Shown here: in pieces, positions 58,813 through 64,000 of the stretch | Numbering within the stretch: the stretch's first letter is position 1 | Layout of the letters: every line of letters begins with the position of its first letter | Notes under the pieces: generated by a model | Seen by the model: only the letters and a program-made list of their open reading frames with translations | What the model was told of the DNA's origin: nothing | Databases searched by the model: none | Made by a program: the position numbers and the translations under genes | Assembly: GCA_945952465.1 (NCBI GenBank) | Contig: CAMFIB010000007.1 | Span: forward strand, 51,653 to 115,652 | DNA: 64,000 bases | From: an uncultured Pseudomonadota bacterium | GTDB taxonomy: Bacteria > Pseudomonadota > Gammaproteobacteria > Burkholderiales > Burkholderiaceae_C | Direction: 5' to 3'

Positions 58813-59920
58813 TCCGGCCGGAAACGGTCGTCAACTGCACTCAGGACCGGGTTGGTTGCGGCCTTGGATGGGAGTGCAGCTTGTCGTACCTCGCAGCCTG
58901 TGCACCTACCTCAGACTCGATGCCGCCGGCGTGCCACTGCGCCGATTGCGCAGCTTTGTCGAACTCCAGGTAGCCGGGCAGTCGCCGTTTCAGGAGACCG
59001 GTTTCTTCGCCATGCGCATGGGCGTTCGCTTCCACGTCTGGCTGTGGGATCAGCGACTCCTGAATGACGCCGTGATTCGACATGGGCTGAGCGGCGAGCG
59101 GGTGCGTGCCGTCCCAAGCAGCATGCTGGGCCCTCGGCTCAAGGATGGCGGTGCCTTTTTCTGGACCATGCCGGGAATGCATGGTATTGAGGCTCAACTG
59201 TGGGAAGGCCGGAAATTGGCTTTCAGCGCTTGGTTCCCGGCCCGTCCCGGACCGGAGGAGTGGCGTGGCTGGCGACACGAGATCGAGGCCCGTGAAGGCG
59301 TCACGTGGCCGGCGGACCGGCCGATGCAGCGGCAGGATCCTCCGGCCCCGGCGCCTTGGGCGCGCAACTTTGCTTCCAATAGTCAGTTGGCCGCATGGCC
59401 AAAGCAGCGATTGGTGCCGGTCATGCTGGGGGCTTTGACCACCGTGCTCCTGGCTTATGGTGCGTGGGTCTATGGTCAGATCGTCGCAAACGAACAAGTG
59501 ATTCAGCTTGCCGAAGCCCCAGTACTGGACGACAGCCAGCGCTCAGCGCAGCAACAGAAGGTCAAAGCGCTCGATGCTCAGCGGTGGGTACAAGACGTGA
59601 GTGCCTTGCGCGGCGAGTACCGCATGACCGACTTGATGCGCGCGTTGTCGCCCGTGCTTGCTGCGGAAGGGTTGCTGCTGCGAGAAATCGATGTTCAGGG
59701 AATGGGCATTACCGCCACGCTGCGGCCCACACGTGAGTTCAAGATCGCGTCAGTCATCGAGCGCCTCGAAAATGCCGGTCTGTTTGAGAATGCCCGTTTG
59801 CTCGACGCCGCCAATGGCGCCCTGCGGGTTTCGTGGCGCATCCGCGACAGCCAGGCGTTCGAGGGATCGCCGGCGATATCAGCCGGATCGCCAAAGCGTG
59901 CGACGGAAGCCATGCGATGA
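58787..59920 (+). CDS. gspL: GspL-like type II secretion protein
   Basis: This 377-residue protein begins with an actin-like region (MGVQLVVPRSLCTYLRLD), has one transmembrane segment (RLVPVMLGALTTVLLAYGAW) and a periplasmic domain (LMRALSPVLAAEGLLLREID). Its position and topology fit GspL, which recruits GspE to the membrane. The ATG lies 26 bp inside gspK. Sequence identity to classical GspL is not obvious, which is usual for this component. Confidence 0.75.
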   Translation: MLRTSFLLDPAGNGRQLHSGPGWLRPWMGVQLVVPRSLCTYLRLDAAGVPLRRLRSFVELQVAGQSPFQETGFFAMRMGVRFHVWLWDQRLLNDAVIRHGLSGERVRAVPSSMLGPRLKDGGAFFWTMPGMHGIEAQLWEGRKLAFSAWFPARPGPEEWRGWRHEIEAREGVTWPADRPMQRQDPPAPAPWARNFASNSQLAAWPKQRLVPVMLGALTTVLLAYGAWVYGQIVANEQVIQLAEAPVLDDSQRSAQQQKVKALDAQRWVQDVSALRGEYRMTDLMRALSPVLAAEGLLLREIDVQGMGITATLRPTREFKIASVIERLENAGLFENARLLDAANGALRVSWRIRDSQAFEGSPAISAGSPKRATEAMR

Positions 59921-60558
59921 ATCAGGCCGGTTCCCTCAAGTGGTTGATCTGGGTGGCCGTGCTGATCGGCATTCTGGTGGCTGTTCTGGATGCGCAAGAT
60001 CGTTTGACGGCGGTGCAGGAAGAGCGCGCCGCGGTAGAGAAACGCCGACAGCGCGAACTGGCGGCGGTAGCCGGTATCGACTGGGCTGAAGAAGCCCAAC
60101 GCGCGCAGGCCGTGCAGACGGCTTGGCTGGATCGGCTGCCAGAATCCGTGAACCCGGCGGTCACTCGCGTGAAATTGATGGAGCAGGTGGGTCGCTTGTG
60201 CGACGAAGCGCGGTTGCAGTGCGAAGTGGCGCAACTCAGTGATGGCAGTCAGGAAGCATCGCCCGCCAACCGCGGATTAACCGGAGCGGCAAAGCAAGGG
60301 CGGGGCTCGGTCAGTCCCTCCGCCGCCCATGGCGTGAGCGCCTATGCGTTCCGGGTGGCGGCCAACTTCACACCAGAGGGCATGTTGGATCTGTTGGATC
60401 GCATCGAAGCGGGTGAGCGGCTGTATGCCATTCAATCGTTGGCAGTTCGGAACAACCGGCTGGAACTCAAACTGATCGCATTCGCGCTTGATGAGAAAGA
60501 GGCGAAGGCTTTGCGGTCTGCCGCGTCCTTGAGCGCCGGTGAGGTTGTGGTGCGATGA
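59917..60558 (+). CDS. gspM: GspM-like type II secretion protein
   Basis: This 213-residue protein has a single N-terminal transmembrane segment (LIWVAVLIGILVAVLDAQ), a coiled-coil-like stretch (AVQEERAAVEKRRQREL) and a small C-terminal domain (MLDLLDRIEAGERLYAIQSL). Position after gspL and topology fit GspM or PilO-like proteins that pair with GspL. It overlaps gspL by four bases. Confidence 0.7.
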   Translation: MNQAGSLKWLIWVAVLIGILVAVLDAQDRLTAVQEERAAVEKRRQRELAAVAGIDWAEEAQRAQAVQTAWLDRLPESVNPAVTRVKLMEQVGRLCDEARLQCEVAQLSDGSQEASPANRGLTGAAKQGRGSVSPSAAHGVSAYAFRVAANFTPEGMLDLLDRIEAGERLYAIQSLAVRNNRLELKLIAFALDEKEAKALRSAASLSAGEVVVR

Positions 60559-61115
60559 GCGCAGACTCGACGTCTCTGCTGATGAGGTCGCCCAGAGTGG
60601 GAATGATGCTGGGCGTCGCTATTGCGATCGTGGTATTTGCGGGTTGGTGGGGCTGGGACGTGGCCGACCAGGCGCGTTCAGAGCGCGAGCAAGTGGCAAG
60701 GTTGAATGTCGGTGCGGTTGCGCGGAAACCCCTGTTGCTTGTCGAGCCGCCCATGGCCAAGCGCAAGACACTCGAAACGCCAAAGCCGTCGGTTGGTGGC
60801 GCATCGGCAGCACGGAAAGCTGTCGCGGGCGGGGCCCGACTCGATCCTTTGGTGGAAATGTGGGAGGCCGCCTATCTGCGGCCACCGACCACCAGCAACG
60901 AGCCCCTGACGCCGCCGAGATGGGTCATCGTGGGCGTTGCGAATCGGGGTGAGCAGCAGATGGTCATGGTGCAGCGAGGGAGCGACCCCACGCCGCATTA
61001 CTACAAGATTGGCGACACGTTGCCAGGTGGTTCGCGCATCGTCTGGGTCAAGCCAGGGGTGGTCGGCATCGCGACCTCCCGTCGCGAGCGCATTGAACTG
61101 CCGTTGGGTCAGTGA
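60555..61115 (+). CDS. GspC/XpsN-like linker protein
   Basis: This 186-residue protein has a single N-terminal transmembrane segment (MMLGVAIAIVVFAGWWGWDV), a Pro/Ala linker and a small C-terminal domain with YKIGDTLPGGSRIVWVKPGVVGIATS, similar to the homology region of GspC and to PilP. It would connect the inner-membrane platform to the secretin. Position immediately before gspD matches XpsN in Xanthomonas rather than the usual gspC at the front of the operon. Confidence 0.75.
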   Translation: MSADSTSLLMRSPRVGMMLGVAIAIVVFAGWWGWDVADQARSEREQVARLNVGAVARKPLLLVEPPMAKRKTLETPKPSVGGASAARKAVAGGARLDPLVEMWEAAYLRPPTTSNEPLTPPRWVIVGVANRGEQQMVMVQRGSDPTPHYYKIGDTLPGGSRIVWVKPGVVGIATSRRERIELPLGQ

Positions 61116-61142
61116 GTCGAAACCGGAATTCGAGGACGAGGC

Positions 61143-63650
61143 ATGAGCGTCAAGCAAAAAACGAGGCATTCCGGATTTCCGGGTACGATCAATCTGCTGG
61201 TTGCCAGCATGGCGCTGGCAGGTTGCACGACGCCCGAGCCATTGCCCTATCTGGATTTCGAGCGCAGTCCGCAGTCTCGTCAAACCAGCAAGCTCGGTGT
61301 CGATGCGCCGTCGATACCGCCTGAAACGGCTGTTGGTCGCACGCCTCGGACTCCGGCCCAAGTCGCAGGCAACGTGCGGCAGACCACTGCAACACCGATT
61401 GCTGATGATGGCAAAGGCGACATCACCCTGAGCATCGAGCAGATGCCGCTACCGGGTTTCATCCAGGCGGTGTATGGCGGCATCCTCAAGGTCAATTATT
61501 CGGTTGATCCTGCCGTTTCGGCTCGGACCGAGCTGATCACGTTCCGAACTCCGCAGCCAATGACTGCGACACGTTTGGTCGAGGTGGCGTCCAAGCTGCT
61601 GGCCAGTTATGGCGTGGCGGTGCAGGATTTTGGCGGCCTGCTGCGAATCGTTCCTAATACCAGCACCGCATCAATCCAACCCCAGGTGCGCCGCGGCCGC
61701 GCGCTGCCATCCGTTCCGGCTTCACTGCGCCCTATCTACCAATATGTAGAGTTCGAAGCCATTCGCGTGAGCAGCGTGCTGTCGACGCTGCGCAAGATAC
61801 TTGGGACTTCGGTTGAGTTGGTGGAGGACGGCGGTAACGGCCTGCTGATCAGCGGGCAGCCCGATGCTGTCCAGGTGGCACTCGAATTGATCCAGGTATT
61901 CGATCAACCCAGTCTGCGCGGCCAGCGCAGCGTGAAGATATCTCCTCGTTTCTGGGGCTCCGAGGAATTTGCCCGCCGCTTGACGGATGTGCTGAAAATT
62001 GAAGGGTATAACGCCGCATCCTCGCCTGATGGCAGCGCCTCCGTGATCATTTTCCCGGTGTCGCAAATCAACAGTGTCCTGGTTTTTGCCCAGACAGAAG
62101 ATGTGCTCAACCATGTCGTGGCGTGGGGTCGCGAACTTGACCAGGTCAGCCAGATAAAGGCCGGTAATTCGTTGTTCACGTATGCCATCAAGCATGCTGA
62201 TGCAACCGAATTGGCCAAAGCGTTGAATGATTTGATCAGTGGTGGTGCAGTGACGCCCGCAGCAACCACCGCCGCACCGGGTACCCCTGCGGCGATCGCC
62301 GCCTTGAGTTCCGCCAATACCTCACGCCGCCGGGTGGTGGTCAACAGCGCGACCAACAGCCTGATCTTCCAGGGAGGAACCCAGGAGGAATACAGGCAAT
62401 GGCTGACCCTGCTGGCGGATCTCGACAGGCCAGTCAAGTCGGCACTGATCGATGTCCTGGTGGCCGAAGTTGCCCTGACCGACAACGATTCGCTCGGATT
62501 CTCTTGGCAACTCGAACAACTGACGTCTGGCTCGGGCGTTCGCACCGGCGGCACCATCACGAACCTGCAGTTCGGTGGAAGTGGCGTGACCGTCAATGCA
62601 CTGCTGGGCGGCAATCCCCTCCGACAATTGGCAATCTCGGCCCTGGCTTCCAATTCAAGGGCCAAGGTGATTTCCAGCCCGAAAGTGGTTACCCGCAACG
62701 GTGAGACGGCCAGCATCCGGGTGGGCCAGGAGGTGCCGACTGTTACCTCGCAGGCGGTCACCAACAGCGGCGGCGTGTTCACCGGCGGTACCACGGTGGT
62801 GCCGCAAACCATTCAATATCGCAATACCGGGGTCTTGCTTCGCGTACGGCCCGTCATTCACGCGGGCGATCGGATCGACGTGGAGGTTTCGCAAGAAATC
62901 AGCAGTGCTGAAGCAACCACCACTGGTGTCACGACGTCTCCCACCATCCGCAACCGCAACGTCGAAACCAAGTTGACGCTGCGTGATGGCGCCACGGTCA
63001 TGTTGGCCGGCATGATGTCGGAAAACAATACCGACAGCAACAGCGGTGTTCCATTGCTCAAAGACATTCCCGCTCTTGGCGCCTTGTTCCGGAATTCGCA
63101 GCACACGCGTGATCGAACCGAACTCGTGATCCTGATCACGCCCTACATCCTCAATGATGCGCATGATCTCGAGGCTGCAACCGACGGCTTCCAGAACTCT
63201 CTGGGCGAATGGGCGGATTCCGTCCGTGCACGCGTTCGAGCCAGCCGTGCCGCTGTCGGACGGGGCGGGGTCGAGGACATCAGCCCTGCCATACGGGGGC
63301 TTCCGCCAGGGGACGAGGGCGCACGCAAAGGAACTGTAGAGGCCCTGCCTATAGAGGACGGCAATTCCCCGAAGTCGGCGCCCGGTCGCTCTGATGCAAC
63401 CGGCAAACCCGAAGCGGCCGAAGAAGGCCGGATGATCCAGATCGCGCCAACTGAAGCTGCGGCTCCTCTGCCGAAGAAAGACGACGTTCCTGCCGTCCAA
63501 GGCGGCGAAGTCAGCAATTCGGGCAAATCCAATCCCTCGACGGCGGTGCCTGGCTCCACCAAACCGGCTTCACCCGAATCGATGGTGGCGCCAGAGGGGG
63601 CGAAGGTCGTCACCGACCCTAAGCTGCTTCAGGAACTGCGTCGCCGCTGA
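61143..63650 (+). CDS. gspD: Type II secretion secretin GspD
   Basis: This 835-residue outer-membrane channel has a lipoprotein-type signal (INLLVASMALAGC), an N0-type domain (LSIEQMPLPGFIQAVYGGIL), several N domains (FEAIRVSSVLSTLRKILGTS, IFPVSQINSVLVFAQTEDV) and the secretin core (SALIDVLVAEVALTDNDSLG, AKVISSPKVVTRNGETASI, VGQEVPTVTSQAV, VMLAGMMSENNTDSNSGVPLLKDIP). A Pro/Ser/Ala-rich tail of about 160 residues follows the core and may be an assembly or pilotin-binding region. It is the last gene of the operon. Confidence 0.94.
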   Translation: MSVKQKTRHSGFPGTINLLVASMALAGCTTPEPLPYLDFERSPQSRQTSKLGVDAPSIPPETAVGRTPRTPAQVAGNVRQTTATPIADDGKGDITLSIEQMPLPGFIQAVYGGILKVNYSVDPAVSARTELITFRTPQPMTATRLVEVASKLLASYGVAVQDFGGLLRIVPNTSTASIQPQVRRGRALPSVPASLRPIYQYVEFEAIRVSSVLSTLRKILGTSVELVEDGGNGLLISGQPDAVQVALELIQVFDQPSLRGQRSVKISPRFWGSEEFARRLTDVLKIEGYNAASSPDGSASVIIFPVSQINSVLVFAQTEDVLNHVVAWGRELDQVSQIKAGNSLFTYAIKHADATELAKALNDLISGGAVTPAATTAAPGTPAAIAALSSANTSRRRVVVNSATNSLIFQGGTQEEYRQWLTLLADLDRPVKSALIDVLVAEVALTDNDSLGFSWQLEQLTSGSGVRTGGTITNLQFGGSGVTVNALLGGNPLRQLAISALASNSRAKVISSPKVVTRNGETASIRVGQEVPTVTSQAVTNSGGVFTGGTTVVPQTIQYRNTGVLLRVRPVIHAGDRIDVEVSQEISSAEATTTGVTTSPTIRNRNVETKLTLRDGATVMLAGMMSENNTDSNSGVPLLKDIPALGALFRNSQHTRDRTELVILITPYILNDAHDLEAATDGFQNSLGEWADSVRARVRASRAAVGRGGVEDISPAIRGLPPGDEGARKGTVEALPIEDGNSPKSAPGRSDATGKPEAAEEGRMIQIAPTEAAAPLPKKDDVPAVQGGEVSNSGKSNPSTAVPGSTKPASPESMVAPEGAKVVTDPKLLQELRRR

Positions 63651-63943
63651 GTAGGCAGATCCAGCCGTCATCAACGAGGGTGATCGCCTTTCGCCGGTAG
63701 ATAGGCGGAGCCGCAGCCGCTTAGGCTGCACATTTCCCAACAGCGTGAGCCGTCGCCGAGACATGCGGTACCCGGCGGGCAGCGATGGCGCGCCAGTATT
63801 GCGCTGGACGGCCCACATACCCTCTGTAGTCAGCCGTTCACCACGGCACAAGCATCCCGCGGTTTGTCATATGAGGCGTTGACGCGCCAGGTTCGTGGGC
63901 GTAATCAACCGGCTTCCCCACGGAGCTCTCCTGGAATTTCGGG
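63651..63943. other. Noncoding region after gspD
   Basis: No convincing gene on either strand. A six-base hairpin (GCAGCC-GCTTA-GGCTGC, 63714-63730) could weakly terminate the secretion operon, though it lacks a T tract. Nothing else recognisable was seen here. Confidence 0.5.
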
Positions 63944-63972
63944 CAAAAAAAAGAGAGGCCGAAGCCTCTCTT
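63944..63972 (-). terminator. Rho-independent terminator for a minus-strand gene beyond the window
   Basis: Minus strand: AAGAGAGGC, loop TTCG, GCCTCTCTT, then a run of T. The nine-pair GC-containing stem with a UUCG-type loop is a strong terminator. The gene it serves must lie to the right of the window. Confidence 0.9.
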
Positions 63973-64000
63973 GAGATTTGAGAGAAGGGTTGCGTGGGCA

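Noticed and set aside
63711..63730. Small hairpin as a sure terminator of the secretion operon
   Set aside because: Only six pairs and no T tract; mentioned under the noncoding region but not listed as a terminator.
1..64000. tRNA, rRNA, CRISPR array, insertion sequence, phage
   Set aside because: No structural RNA, direct-repeat array, transposase or integrase-like protein could be recognised on either strand.

Overview
The window is high-GC, gene-dense chromosomal DNA from a betaproteobacterium of the order Burkholderiales, most likely the family Comamonadaceae. Three things point there: overall gene content (polyhydroxyalkanoate granule proteins, type III pantothenate kinase, PPK2), GTG and TTG starts in a GC-rich background, and a short dispersed repeat of a kind I recall from comamonad genomes. 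Species cannot be named from the sequence alone. No rRNA, tRNA, CRISPR array, insertion sequence or phage gene was seen.

Left part (1 to about 33.2 kb): a lipid-centred accessory region mixed with housekeeping genes. It holds a partial diacylglycerol-kinase-like gene, two wax ester synthase/diacylglycerol acyltransferases (897-2516 and 22899-24404), a patatin lipase, a lysophospholipid transporter, an Mpo1-like membrane protein, a class III aminotransferase divergent from a phosphatidylserine-decarboxylase-like gene, an acyl-CoA synthetase, an acyl-CoA-binding protein, a CaiB-type CoA transferase, two polyhydroxyalkanoate granule proteins, a TetR regulator and a 661-residue fatty acyl-CoA reductase. 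Acyl-CoA synthetase, acyl-CoA-binding protein, fatty acyl-CoA reductase and WS/DGAT together are the parts needed to make storage wax esters. The first WS/DGAT carries a Lys/Arg/Ala/Pro-rich tail almost identical in its core block to the tail of the PhaF-like phasin in the same window, which suggests a shared nucleoid or granule tethering device. Interspersed are glutathione reductase, an FKBP isomerase, a transglutaminase-like protein, a FecR/Gln-rich protein, a LysR/GST pair, PPK2, a rhodanese protein and coaX.

Middle part (33.3 to 52.2 kb): a surface polysaccharide (O-antigen-type) locus of the ABC-transporter class. It has rfbBDA and rfbC for dTDP-L-rhamnose, hddA/hddC with a decayed gmhA remnant for a GDP-heptose, one Wzm permease, two Wzt ATPases, a hexapeptide acetyltransferase and four glycosyltransferases. 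Two of these are giant fusions of a methyltransferase, a GT2 and a GT4 domain. Both wzt genes contain long C homopolymers (13 and 11 C), an unusual arrangement that could make them phase variable.

Right part (52.2 to 63.7 kb): a complete, tightly overlapping type II secretion operon in the order Tat-signal protein, gspE, F, G, H, I, J, K, L, M, C-like, D. This is the Xps-like order, with the secretin last. The window ends in about 350 bp of noncoding DNA that contains a strong terminator for a minus-strand gene outside the window.
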